Below, in pieces: positions 50,450 through 59,083 of a stretch of DNA of 64,000 nt. Every line of letters starts with the position of its first letter. The first letter of the stretch is position 1. The position numbers were made by a program, and so were the translations under genes. Origin of the DNA: an uncultured Eubacteriales bacterium (GTDB lineage Bacteria; Bacillota; Clostridia; Oscillospirales; CAG-272); contig CAKSDZ010000004.1 in assembly GCA_934446365.1 (NCBI GenBank), positions 1 to 64,000 of the forward strand, in the 5' to 3' direction. The notes below the pieces were generated by a model, which worked only from the letters and a program-made list of their open reading frames with translations, did not search any database and was not told the DNA's origin.

Positions 50450-51733
50450 ATGTCTTTTGAACGAAAAGAGCTTGCAAACGGTATTTATTTTAACACAGTT
50501 CATGAAACAAAGTTCAAAGCAAATTTGATTTCAATCCGCTTTGTCGTGCCGCTGTCGGCGGATACGGCGGCGAAGAACGCGCTTTTGTTTCCGGTGCTGC
50601 TCAGAGGCAGCGAGCATTATCCGGATATCGGGAAAATTCGCCGCGAGGAGGAATCGATCTACGACACCGGTATCTCCGACAGCGTGTATAAAAGAGGCGA
50701 TCTCCAAATTCTCGAGCTTCGCATGAATCTTTTGGAGAATCAGTATGCGATCGACGGCATGGACATCACGGGACGGGCGATGGCGCTTTTGGAGGATATT
50801 CTGTTCCATCCCGTGACGGAGAACGGCGCATTCCGCGGGGAATATGTCGAAAGCGAAAAACGGATGCTCATCGACGACATCCGCGCACAGGTCAACGACA
50901 AGCGCCGCTATGCGACGATGCGTCTTGTCGAGGAGATGTTCGAGGGCGACGCGTTCGGGCTTTCGGAGCTCGGTACCGCGGAGGCGGTATCGGCAGTCTG
51001 CCCGGGCTGTCTTATGGCGCAGTACCGGGAGGTCCTTGCCCGCGCGCGCGTCGAAATCTTTGCCGTAGGCAATTTCGATTTTGAGGCACTTTCGGAACGC
51101 TTTGCCGCCATGTTTGCCAAGGTCTCGCGAACGGAGCCGTACCCGCTGGAAACGACGGTGCTGGCAAAGCCGCGCGAGAAAGTAAAAACGGTCTATGAGC
51201 ATCAGAATATCACACAGGGAAAGCTGTCTCTCGGATTTTTCACGGGACATTCCGTCTCGGACGGGGATTATCACGTCATGCAGGTGCTCAATACGGTATA
51301 CGGTGCCGGCGTGACAAGCAAGCTGTTCCTCAATGTGCGCGAGAAGCTGAGCCTTTGCTATTACTGTTCCTCCTCGGAGAACGGCCAAAAGGGCTATATG
51401 ACGGTCAATTCCGGCATCGAGTTTGCCAATGAGAAAAAGGCGGTGGATGAAATCCTCGCCCAGCTCGACCATATGAAAAACGGAGAGATTACGGAGGGAG
51501 AAATCGCGGATGCGAAGCTTGCGCTGATCGATTCCGCAGGCCGCGTGGGCGACAGCACAAATTCTCTCATGAACTGGTATTTTGCCTGTGTGATGAATGA
51601 GGAAATCCTGACGCCGGAGGAGAAAATCGAGCGGTTCCGTGCCGTGACGAAGGATGAAATTGTCCGCATGGCGCAGGATATCAAGCTCGACACCTATTAT
51701 TTCCTCTGCGGAAAGGAGGCATCCGCCAAATGA
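50450..51733 (+). CDS. M16 peptidase-like protein, inactive partner (YmfF-like)
   Basis: A 427-residue M16-family protein. It has the fold of the zinc peptidases (LISIRFVVPLSADTAAKNALLFPVLLRGSEHYPD) but lacks the HxxEH zinc motif at the expected place, as in YmfF of Bacillus. The next gene carries the intact motif. Its stop overlaps the next start (ATGA). M16 pairs of this kind act as heterodimers, one chain catalytic and one needed for substrate binding. ATG 50450 follows GAAAGGA. Confidence 0.88.
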   Translation: MSFERKELANGIYFNTVHETKFKANLISIRFVVPLSADTAAKNALLFPVLLRGSEHYPDIGKIRREEESIYDTGISDSVYKRGDLQILELRMNLLENQYAIDGMDITGRAMALLEDILFHPVTENGAFRGEYVESEKRMLIDDIRAQVNDKRRYATMRLVEEMFEGDAFGLSELGTAEAVSAVCPGCLMAQYREVLARARVEIFAVGNFDFEALSERFAAMFAKVSRTEPYPLETTVLAKPREKVKTVYEHQNITQGKLSLGFFTGHSVSDGDYHVMQVLNTVYGAGVTSKLFLNVREKLSLCYYCSSSENGQKGYMTVNSGIEFANEKKAVDEILAQLDHMKNGEITEGEIADAKLALIDSAGRVGDSTNSLMNWYFACVMNEEILTPEEKIERFRAVTKDEIVRMAQDIKLDTYYFLCGKEASAK

Positions 51734-53016
51734 ATGACAAAAGAATAACGGAAAGAACGACGGATTTCGGCGAAAAATATTATTATACGAAGCATAAAAG
51801 CGGGCTTGAAATTTATGTGATGCCCAAGGATTTTGCCACAAGCTTCGCCATGTTTTCGACGAAATACGGCGCCATCGACAACTGCTTCAAGCTCGAGGGC
51901 GAAGCGGAATTTCATAAGGTGCCGGACGGCATCGCGCATTATCTCGAGCATAAAATGTTTGAAAACGAGGACGGCGTGGATACCTTCTCCCGATTCGCGA
52001 AATACGGCGCGAATGCCAACGCCTTTACCTCCGGCACGATGACCTCGTATCTGTTCTCCTGCACGGAGCACCTGAGAGAAAATCTCGAAATTCTTCTCGA
52101 TTATGTGTCGAAGCCCTATTTTACGCCGGAGAACGTGGAAAAGGAACGCGGCATCATCGGGCAGGAAATCCGGATGTATGAGGACAATCCCGGCTCCGCC
52201 ATCTATTATAATTTGTTGGAAGCGATGTATGAGAAGAATCAGACGCGCATCAATGTGGCCGGCACGGTGGAATCCATCGCCGAAATCACGCCGGAGCTTC
52301 TCTATGACTGCTATTATACGTTTTATAATTTCTCCAATATGACGCTGTGCGTGTCCGGCCGCGCGGATATGGATATGGTGCTGGACGCCGTAGACCGTAT
52401 CCTGCCGGAGCGCGAGCAGAAAACGATCGTGCGCAACTATTATTCCGAGAAGCCGGAGGTTTTCAAAAAGCGCACCTCGGCGGAATTTGAGGTGGCAAAG
52501 CCGATGTTCCTCATCGGCGTTAAGGATATCGATATTTCCTCCGACAGCCGGGTGAGAATGAAGAAAAAGACGGAGATGGGGATTCTCACCGACATGCTGT
52601 TCGGCTCGACTTCGCCGTTTGCCATCGACGTATATGAAAGCGGGCTTGTAAACGGCTTTGACGCCGGCTACGATCACGGCCGTGACAGCTCGAAGATCCT
52701 TTTGGAGGGGGAAACGGACGATCCCGAGGTGGTATATGGGAAATTTGTTTCCTATATCGAAAAGAACCGGAGGGAGGGGCTTTCCCGCGAGGATTTCGAC
52801 AGAATCAAAAGAGCGTCTTATGCTTCCTATATTAAGATGTTTGATTCCACAAAGCTCGCGCAGTCCTTCACCTATATGATTCACGACGACTGCGACCCGT
52901 TCGACTACGGCGAGGCGCTGAAAGCTGTGACCTTTGAAGAGGTGGAAGCGCTGTTTGAAACGCTTTTCCATGAGGAATATTACGCGATGAGCGTGGTAAA
53001 TCCCATTCAAAAATAA
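51730..53016 (+). CDS. M16 family zinc peptidase (YmfH-like)
   Basis: A 428-residue M16 peptidase. The zinc motif is HYLEHKMFENEDG near residue 77 (HxxEH), with the distal Glu probably in ENVEKERGIIGQEIRMYED near 145. It is translated directly after the motif-lacking partner by ATGA overlap. The pair resembles the Bacillus ymfF-ymfH genes, and may digest small peptides. The protein is full length with no disruptions. Confidence 0.93.
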   Translation: MNDKRITERTTDFGEKYYYTKHKSGLEIYVMPKDFATSFAMFSTKYGAIDNCFKLEGEAEFHKVPDGIAHYLEHKMFENEDGVDTFSRFAKYGANANAFTSGTMTSYLFSCTEHLRENLEILLDYVSKPYFTPENVEKERGIIGQEIRMYEDNPGSAIYYNLLEAMYEKNQTRINVAGTVESIAEITPELLYDCYYTFYNFSNMTLCVSGRADMDMVLDAVDRILPEREQKTIVRNYYSEKPEVFKKRTSAEFEVAKPMFLIGVKDIDISSDSRVRMKKKTEMGILTDMLFGSTSPFAIDVYESGLVNGFDAGYDHGRDSSKILLEGETDDPEVVYGKFVSYIEKNRREGLSREDFDRIKRASYASYIKMFDSTKLAQSFTYMIHDDCDPFDYGEALKAVTFEEVEALFETLFHEEYYAMSVVNPIQK

Positions 53017-53140
53017 AATGGACAGAAGCCGGCGGGCGGCATTTTTGCCGTCCGGCAATCCCGGTCGGGGTTCTCTCCGACGTGACGCATACGGAGGCGG
53101 GCTTCGGGACTTTGGCGGGCTATGATTGAAAGGAGAAAGC

Positions 53141-54328
53141 ATGGGACGTATATCAACGATTTCGTTCCCGGGACTTGGCATCGGGGAGTTTACGATCAAC
53201 GGCGTGGCACTGTCGTTTAACATCGGCAATTTTCCCGTTACGGTCATGTGGTACGGCATTATCATCTGCATCGGTATTTTTGCGGGCTTCGGCTATTTTG
53301 CGTACCGCGCGAGAAAGGTGTGGATTTCCTTTGACGATATTCTCGACATCACGCTTGTGACCGTTATCACCGCAGTGATCGGCGCAAGACTGTATTTCGT
53401 GATCTTTTTCGGCGGATTTTTAGAAACTGGCGGTACCTTTTGGGAGAATTTGGGCGGCACCCTCTATAACATCGTCGCCATTTGGAATGGCGGACTTGCG
53501 ATTTACGGCGGCATCATCGGCGGCGCACTGGCGGTCTGTCTGATGTCAAGACGCAAAAAAATCGGATTTTTCAAGCTTACCGATATGATTGTCCCCGGCG
53601 TTATGCTTGGTCAGATCATCGGAAGATGGGGAAATTTCTGTAACGGAGAGGCGTTCGGCTCGGAAACGACGCTTCCTTGGCGCATGGGGCTTTGCAATTA
53701 TGAAACGAATTATCAGATGATCTATGTGCATCCGACATTTTTGTATGAGTCGCTTTGGAACCTTGTGGGCTTTATCCTTATCAATGCGTTCTATAAAAAA
53801 CGGAAATATCACGGGGAGGTCACCATGTGGTATTTCACATGGTACGGCCTCGGGCGCGCCTTTATCGAGCTTCTGCGCACGGATTCGCTGATGCTTGGAA
53901 GCGTTCGGGTGTCCTCTCTGCTTTCCTTCATTCTTGTCATTGCGGTCGTTCCGTTTGTTTTCATTCTGCGGGATAAATATAAGAAGCTGTCCGCATTGGG
54001 TGCCATCGAGATGGGCGAGATTGTGACCATTCCGGCACTGCTCGGATATTCAAAGAACGCCGTGCAGAACGCGGAATCTGCGGAAGAGACAATGGTCTCG
54101 GATGCGAGCGGGCAGGCTTCGCAGGAAAATGCGGAGGAAGCGCCGGAAACGGATGCGGATACCGAAGAAAACGAAACGGCGGAATGCTCCGGTGATTCGG
54201 AAAGCGGCGGCAATGTGCCGACGGAACTGCCCGAAGCGCCGGAATCGGAAGAAAAATCGGAAACGGACGGCCTGACAGAGGACGAACCGGACACAGAGGA
54301 GAAGAGTGAAGATGGCACAGATCATTGA
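53141..54328 (+). CDS. lgt: Prolipoprotein diacylglyceryl transferase with acidic tail
   Basis: A 395-residue Lgt, which attaches diacylglycerol to the lipobox Cys of prolipoproteins. The signature GRWGNFCNGEAFG is near residue 167; WNGGLAIYGGIIGG near 122 and VHPTFLYESLWN near 200 are also conserved. About seven membrane helices are expected. The enzyme should end near residue 310; about 80 further residues are almost all Glu, Asp, Ser and Thr and have no counterpart in the usual Lgt. ATG 53141 follows AAAGGAG. The tail-coding region overlaps folD by 17 bases. Confidence 0.95.
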   Translation: MGRISTISFPGLGIGEFTINGVALSFNIGNFPVTVMWYGIIICIGIFAGFGYFAYRARKVWISFDDILDITLVTVITAVIGARLYFVIFFGGFLETGGTFWENLGGTLYNIVAIWNGGLAIYGGIIGGALAVCLMSRRKKIGFFKLTDMIVPGVMLGQIIGRWGNFCNGEAFGSETTLPWRMGLCNYETNYQMIYVHPTFLYESLWNLVGFILINAFYKKRKYHGEVTMWYFTWYGLGRAFIELLRTDSLMLGSVRVSSLLSFILVIAVVPFVFILRDKYKKLSALGAIEMGEIVTIPALLGYSKNAVQNAESAEETMVSDASGQASQENAEEAPETDADTEENETAECSGDSESGGNVPTELPEAPESEEKSETDGLTEDEPDTEEKSEDGTDH

Positions 54329-55166
54329 CGGAAAGAAAATATCCTCCGAGATGAGGGCGGAAATCTCGGAGGAGGTAAAAGCTTTGGCACAGCAGGGGGT
54401 CGTTCCCGGGCTGGCGGTCATTATCGTAGGGGAGGATCCCGCCTCAAAGGTGTATGTGCGCAACAAGGGACGGGCGTGCGCCGAGGTCGGTATTTATTCC
54501 GAAATCATTGAGATGCCGGAGAGCACATCCGAGACGGAGCTGCTTGCGAAAATCGCCGAGCTCAATGCCCGCCCGGAAATCAACGGGATTTTGGTTCAGC
54601 TTCCTCTGCCGCGTCATATCAACGAAAGCGCCGTGATTGCGGCGATTTCTCCGGATAAGGACGTGGATGCGTTCAGCGAGGTCAACGTCGGCAAAATCAT
54701 GATCGGCGATTTTCGGTTCCTGCCGTGTACGCCCGCGGGCGTCATGGAGCTTCTGCGGCGCTCCGGAATCGAGATCGAGGGGAAAAACGCGGTCGTCGTC
54801 GGGAGAAGCAATATCGTTGGCAAGCCGCAGGCGATGCTGCTGCTCCATGCCAATGCGACGGTGACGGTCTGCCATTCCCGAACGCGGAATCTCGCCGAGA
54901 TTTGCCGCGGGGCGGATATCCTCGTCGTGGCGATCGGCAAAGCGGATTTTATCACAGCGGATATGGTGAAGCCCGGCGCTGTGGTAATCGACGTCGGTAT
55001 GAATCGCAGACCGGACGGCAAGCTCACCGGAGACGTGGACTATGCCGCGGTGTCCGAGGTTGCCGGATATATTACGCCGGTGCCGGGCGGTGTCGGGCCG
55101 ATGACCATTACGATGCTGCTCCGAAACACCGTCACCGCCGCCCGACTCGCGCATGAAAAGAAATGA
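54312..55166 (+). CDS. folD: Methylenetetrahydrofolate dehydrogenase/cyclohydrolase
   Basis: A 284-residue FolD, the bifunctional enzyme that interconverts 5,10-methylene-THF and 10-formyl-THF. YVRNKGRACAEVGI near residue 50 carries the family Lys/Arg region (the catalytic Lys of the usual YVxxK-like motif appears as Lys in RNKG), INGILVQLPLPRHI near 95 and GRSNIVGKPQAMLL near 165 form the THF and NADP sites, and PVPGGVGPMTITML near 258 ends the fold. ATG 54312 has AGGAG nine bases ahead; GTG 54306 is a less likely start. Confidence 0.95.
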   Translation: MAQIIDGKKISSEMRAEISEEVKALAQQGVVPGLAVIIVGEDPASKVYVRNKGRACAEVGIYSEIIEMPESTSETELLAKIAELNARPEINGILVQLPLPRHINESAVIAAISPDKDVDAFSEVNVGKIMIGDFRFLPCTPAGVMELLRRSGIEIEGKNAVVVGRSNIVGKPQAMLLLHANATVTVCHSRTRNLAEICRGADILVVAIGKADFITADMVKPGAVVIDVGMNRRPDGKLTGDVDYAAVSEVAGYITPVPGGVGPMTITMLLRNTVTAARLAHEKK

Positions 55167-55239
55167 TTTTTTTGGATTGCCCGGCGGGCTTGAAATCAAA
55201 AAAGGGCGCGAAAAAGGCAAAAATAGCAAGGCGGAGCGA

Positions 55240-55269
55240 TTGACAAAAAGAAGAAGAATGTGATATAAT
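55240..55269 (+). promoter_or_regulatory. Promoter of the pilin-like gene pair
   Basis: -35 TTGACA (55240-55245), 18-bp spacer, -10 TATAAT (55264-55269). The start point would be near 55276, leaving a leader of about 168 nt. Confidence 0.83.
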
Positions 55270-55275
55270 GGGAAA

Positions 55276-55443
55276 CAGCAAAGAATTGCTTCCGGCAATT
55301 CGGGGCGTTTTACGCGCACGAGAAGTGCGCGGGAAACGCCCCCTCACGGGGTACCCCCTCACGGGGTACCTCGTTTTTTGTTGTCAAGGAATGGGGCGCC
55401 TCCGTGAAAAAAGACAAAATATATATACATAGGAGGAAAACCC
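55276..55443 (+). promoter_or_regulatory. Structured leader with internal terminator ahead of pilin-like gene
   Basis: The leader folds in series: GAATTG/CAATTC (55283-55301); a long hairpin with GGGGCGTTT (55302-55310) paired with AAACGCCCC (55334-55342) and an inner GCGCAC/GTGCGC; then GGTACCCC-CTCAC-GGGGTACC (55350-55370) followed by TCGTTTTTT, an intrinsic terminator. Downstream, GGGGCG (55393-55398) could pair with CGCCCC of the long hairpin and CCTCC (55399-55403) with the ribosome binding site AGGAGG (55431-55436). This allows control at both termination and translation. No known riboswitch class is recognised. Confidence 0.65.
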
Positions 55444-58002
55444 ATGAAACAAAAGAAGAGGGGCTTTACGCTGGTAGAGCTCGTCATCGTCATCGCCGTC
55501 ATCGCGATTCTCGCCGGCGTCATGATCGCCGTGTTTGCGAATGTTGTGAATAAGGCGAACGACTCCGCGAAATTGCAGGATGAGAAGCAGGCGGAGATTC
55601 AACAGAAGCTCGAGGATATCGAGAAGAAGCTGGAAAATCAGAACTGGCTCGGCTGGGAGGATTTCGAGAATGAGCTCGCCCAGCAGATTGCCAAGATAGA
55701 AGAAGGCCAAATCGGACAGGCGGAGGTTGAGGCTGCTATTAAGACCGCGATCGAGCAGTATGCCGGAAGCGACACGGCTCTGACCGAGGAACAGGTGCAG
55801 GCAATCATCGAGCGCGCGATGAGCGGACAGCTCACACAGGCGCAGGTGGAAACGATTGTCAGAAAGTATACGGCTGAAATCGACGGCGGCGCTTCCGCAT
55901 CGCAGATTCAGAAAATTGTCAATGCCGCCATGGCAAATCAGCTGACAGCTCCGCAGGTCAGCCAGCTGATGAAAGAGCTGGTAAAGGGAGACTTGACCAA
56001 TTTGGATACCAAGCTTTCTACGCTTGTCACGAACGTCAAGAATCTTGAAATTAAAATCGACGACCTGAGCGGTAAGATTACGTCGGCGATGAGTGATACC
56101 GTTACAAGATTGAATACGAGAGTGGGAATCACCGGTGCCAAGACCGTTGTGGAGGCGGTGGCCGCCGCAAAGGAAATCGGCATTGACCTGAACACGCTTG
56201 ATATGCAGAACGTTGTTTGGGATGAGACCGAGGACAAATTTGTAGAGGGCACATCTTCTGTGAATCAATGGCTGTTTGTTAAGAGCGGGGATGCACTTTC
56301 CACTGTTTACAGCAACTATTTGCAGGGCGCATGGAGCGGCGAGCTTACGACCTCGACCGGACTTGCCGTCGGTGAGAATCAGGATGTAAATGTCACGGTG
56401 GCGACGGAGGATGCCAAAACGGTAGACGTATATACCAACGGCGGCACGCTGACAGTCAACGCGCCGAACGCCACGGTCAATCATTACGGCACGGCTGTGA
56501 TGGTCAATGTCAATGCCGTCGCAAAGGCTTCCTATCATCTGTATGGAAAGATAATCGGCAATATCGTCCTGAAATCAGGCCGTGTCGTCGCGGAGGCCGG
56601 TTCTTCTGTCTCTGCTATTATTGCGGATACCGCTGATTCCGCAGCGGTTCAGATTGAAGTAACCGTGTCGGCGAAGGTCGGCTCTGTTGCGGCAACAGCG
56701 GCGGGCATTCTGACGGCGGAGAACACGACGGTTTCGGCTGCGGCGACCGTAAAGGTGGATACGGCGGTAAGCTCCGACACTGTGAATCTGTTTGCCGGAG
56801 GTCTCGGCACCAAAGAAAGCCCATACCTGATTGCAACGGCGGAGCAGCTGGCTTCTATTTTAAGGGGAACTGCATCTGAAAAGATATATTATTCTTTGGT
56901 CAATGATATAACGATAACCAAATCGATAAGCGAAAATGATGCATGGGGAGATCCTATAAACTCCGGAATGGCACCGTTGGTTTTTGCTTCATTGAATGGC
57001 AACGGATATTCTATCAAGGATGAAAGCGGCGATATTGGTAATCTTATTCCGTATACAAGCAATTCTGAAATTACTGATATAAAGTTTTTTGTATCAAATT
57101 CTGTGGTAAATTACGCACAATCCATGACTTCTTTTGAAAATGTTATGGTATCTGGAAATATGGCAGTTGACCGGAATACAGGCGCCTTTGTTACATATGC
57201 GAACGGAAACATATCTTTTAAAAACTGCCGGAGTGAAGCCAATATAACAGGTACGGCTGGTTCCGGAGGATATAACGCCGTGTTTGTGGGTTATGCTTTC
57301 CCTAATGGAACTTTGAATTTGACTTTTGATAATTGTATAAATGCAGGATCGCTCGTGTGCGGCAAGGCTGCTATGTTTTTGGGGAATAACAGTGCTAATC
57401 AGGGAACTGTAAAGATCGATGTTAAGAACTGTACGAATGTCGGCACGATTCGCTCGACATATATAGGAGCGGAATATAAATGGAATCATTATGTGGCGAC
57501 AGGTGCTCATCTTAACAACACGGTTATTTTAGATGGCGTGACCTTAGATAGCGCTACATTGTCCGTTTCACTGTCCGGAGGCTTCTATCAAGGTCCGAAT
57601 GATACAATGAACATAGTGAAAAATACAGATAAAACCTTTACATTTACAAAATCGAATGATGTAAACGTGGCATATTATGTGGTTTCTGTTGGCGTGTATA
57701 CAGGTTTGTTAGATGCAGATGGAAACGATGCTGGTACAGATATTTTCTATGCGACCGAACGTATTGATTCTGTTGGTACCGAAAGCTATGTTACAGCGTT
57801 AAAGTATTTGTCTTTTGTTGATGATAGTGATTCCAATGAAACGGTTGCCGACAATAAAGCGGTTACAATAGATGGGGTTCAGTATTATTGTATCAGCGGC
57901 GAACGGATAACATTAAAAGGTGCTGTTAAGGCTCCAAGCTTTGTTACTGTTTCGGCTTATGATGCAAATGGCAATCTGATTTCTTCCGCAAGCTTAAATT
58001 AA
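55444..58002 (+). CDS. Large type IV pilin-like surface protein
   Basis: An 852-residue protein. Residues 1-30 are the prepilin signal MKQKKRGFTLVELVIVIAVI. Residues 40-230 are a coiled-coil stalk with the same LTEEQVQAIIERAM-type helical repeats as the gene at position 7. Residues 300-440 are a Val/Thr/Asn-rich beta-solenoid (VDVYTNGGTLTVNAPNATVNHYG). The rest is a beta domain with GLUG-like pieces (FAGGLGTKESPYLIATAEQLASIL introduces it). The coding sequence becomes distinctly more A+T-rich from about 56860, within the C-terminal domain. The first 90 bases match the gene at position 7 exactly. The pair with 58020 is probably co-transcribed. Probable surface adhesin or major pilin-like subunit; assembly genes are not in view. 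Confidence 0.83.
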   Translation: MKQKKRGFTLVELVIVIAVIAILAGVMIAVFANVVNKANDSAKLQDEKQAEIQQKLEDIEKKLENQNWLGWEDFENELAQQIAKIEEGQIGQAEVEAAIKTAIEQYAGSDTALTEEQVQAIIERAMSGQLTQAQVETIVRKYTAEIDGGASASQIQKIVNAAMANQLTAPQVSQLMKELVKGDLTNLDTKLSTLVTNVKNLEIKIDDLSGKITSAMSDTVTRLNTRVGITGAKTVVEAVAAAKEIGIDLNTLDMQNVVWDETEDKFVEGTSSVNQWLFVKSGDALSTVYSNYLQGAWSGELTTSTGLAVGENQDVNVTVATEDAKTVDVYTNGGTLTVNAPNATVNHYGTAVMVNVNAVAKASYHLYGKIIGNIVLKSGRVVAEAGSSVSAIIADTADSAAVQIEVTVSAKVGSVAATAAGILTAENTTVSAAATVKVDTAVSSDTVNLFAGGLGTKESPYLIATAEQLASILRGTASEKIYYSLVNDITITKSISENDAWGDPINSGMAPLVFASLNGNGYSIKDESGDIGNLIPYTSNSEITDIKFFVSNSVVNYAQSMTSFENVMVSGNMAVDRNTGAFVTYANGNISFKNCRSEANITGTAGSGGYNAVFVGYAFPNGTLNLTFDNCINAGSLVCGKAAMFLGNNSANQGTVKIDVKNCTNVGTIRSTYIGAEYKWNHYVATGAHLNNTVILDGVTLDSATLSVSLSGGFYQGPNDTMNIVKNTDKTFTFTKSNDVNVAYYVVSVGVYTGLLDADGNDAGTDIFYATERIDSVGTESYVTALKYLSFVDDSDSNETVADNKAVTIDGVQYYCISGERITLKGAVKAPSFVTVSAYDANGNLISSASLN

Positions 58003-58019
58003 ATGAAAGAGGTAAACGC

Positions 58020-58511
58020 ATGAAACAAACCAATAAGAAAAAAGGCTTTACGCTTGTCGAGCTTGTCATCGTCATTGCGGTGATTGCAATTCTTGCGGGC
58101 GTGATGATTGCCACATTCTCGAATGTGGTGGAAAAGGCAAATGCTTCCAAAGCATTTCAGGAAGCGAAATCGAGAATCGATGCGGCATATATCAACTGCC
58201 TGACCGAAGAAAAATCTGTGGATTATGTTTCGGTTGGAACAGATGGTTCAGTTGTTTTTTATGCAGAGGAAAATGCAGATGTAAAATCGACCGAAAATGT
58301 TTCTTTTTACAAAATTGCTGAGGTGACAAAAGAGAAAGCGATTGTTGTCAAATTGGGAACCGACGATGTCTACCTTTATGTGACAACAGACGGATATTCC
58401 GTAGTAGAGGGGATTCCGGAAGGATTTGCCGGAGAGGACGGCGAGCTTGACACGTCCAAAGTTGTAGCTGCTATGACTTTTCCATCCGAGGAGAGCACTC
58501 CTACTACCTAA
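58020..58511 (+). CDS. Small type IV pilin-like protein
   Basis: A 163-residue protein with the prepilin signal KKKGFTLVELVIVIAVIAIL at residues 6-25, then a short helix (NVVEKANASKAFQEAKSRIDAAYINC) and an acidic beta-rich C-terminal part ending in EESTPTT. It starts 17 bases after the large pilin-like gene and has an AGAGG site. Size and layout are those of a pseudopilin or minor pilin. It is followed by the same 3' hairpin element as the gene at position 7. Confidence 0.83.
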   Translation: MKQTNKKKGFTLVELVIVIAVIAILAGVMIATFSNVVEKANASKAFQEAKSRIDAAYINCLTEEKSVDYVSVGTDGSVVFYAEENADVKSTENVSFYKIAEVTKEKAIVVKLGTDDVYLYVTTDGYSVVEGIPEGFAGEDGELDTSKVVAAMTFPSEESTPTT

Positions 58512-58532
58512 ACCGGCGATAGAAAGCGAAAG

Positions 58533-58613
58533 CTTTTTATCATATAGCGTGATGATCACGCACTCCTAAAGAAATGGCGGAAAGGCGCGTTGCGGAGCGC
58601 CTTTCCGCTTTTT
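58533..58613 (+). repeat. Pilin-gene 3' element, copy 2 (includes terminator)
   Basis: Nearly identical to 1582-1662: CTTTTTATCATATAGCGTG, a variable four to five bases, CACGCACTCC, then the GGCGGAAAGGCGC/GCGCCTTTCCGC hairpin and T-run. Here the final hairpin is perfectly paired where copy 1 has one mismatch. Confidence 0.78.
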
Positions 58614-58646
58614 ATACGGAAATTTATTTTTCTTCTCCTAATTTTA

Positions 58647-58675
58647 TTGACAATATATTTAAAATGTATTATAAT
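58647..58675 (+). promoter_or_regulatory. Consensus promoter for the tRNA
   Basis: -35 TTGACA (58647-58652), 17-bp spacer, -10 TATAAT (58670-58675), about 50 bases before the tRNA. Confidence 0.82.
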
Positions 58676-58725
58676 AATCAAAAATAGTTTGTTTTTAATC
58701 TTTGAATTGACAAAAAACAATATAT

Positions 58726-58807
58726 ACTGGCGTGACGAAATGGCAGACGCGCTGGTCTTAGGAACCAGTGGGCAGCCGTGCAGATTCAAGTCCTGCCGCC
58801 CGTACCA
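58726..58807 (+). tRNA. tRNA-Leu (anticodon UAG), with stem mismatches
   Basis: The anticodon arm CTGGT-CTTAGGA-ACCAG is perfect and reads anticodon TAG. The D-loop contains AAATGGCAGACGC, and the long variable arm follows, as in class II tRNA-Leu. The T-loop is TTCAAGT, and CCA is encoded at 58805-58807. The acceptor ACTGGCG/CGCCCGT has one mismatch at pair 3, the T-stem GCAGA/CCTGC one, and the D-stem one. It could be functional but weaker, or a decaying copy. Confidence 0.8.
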
Positions 58808-59083
58808 TTTTGATTGAAAAAATGCGGCTTTGCTGAAATAAAAGGTTGGGGAGAAAAGGATCGGAAAAAGCTGATCTTACGGGAGTTGCTCGTCATAATA
58901 TAGTAAAAAATGTATTGAAAAGAATAAAAAAATATGGATTTTTTAAGATTTTCGACATATTTTTCTTTTTTTTTCGCTTTTTTTTTATTATAATATCCAA
59001 AATGCATTTCTTTTTGTATAATTATCAGACTTTCATCACGCTGTTGTCTTTTTGTACACGTAACATCTTTGTAGGAGATTATA
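58808..59083 (+). other. A+T-rich region upstream of the peptide operon
   Basis: No gene is visible. Long T-runs (about 58958-58986) end in TATAAT (58989-58994), which may be the -10 of the operon promoter, although there is no good -35. Base composition drops sharply in G+C from here onward. Confidence 0.5.
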
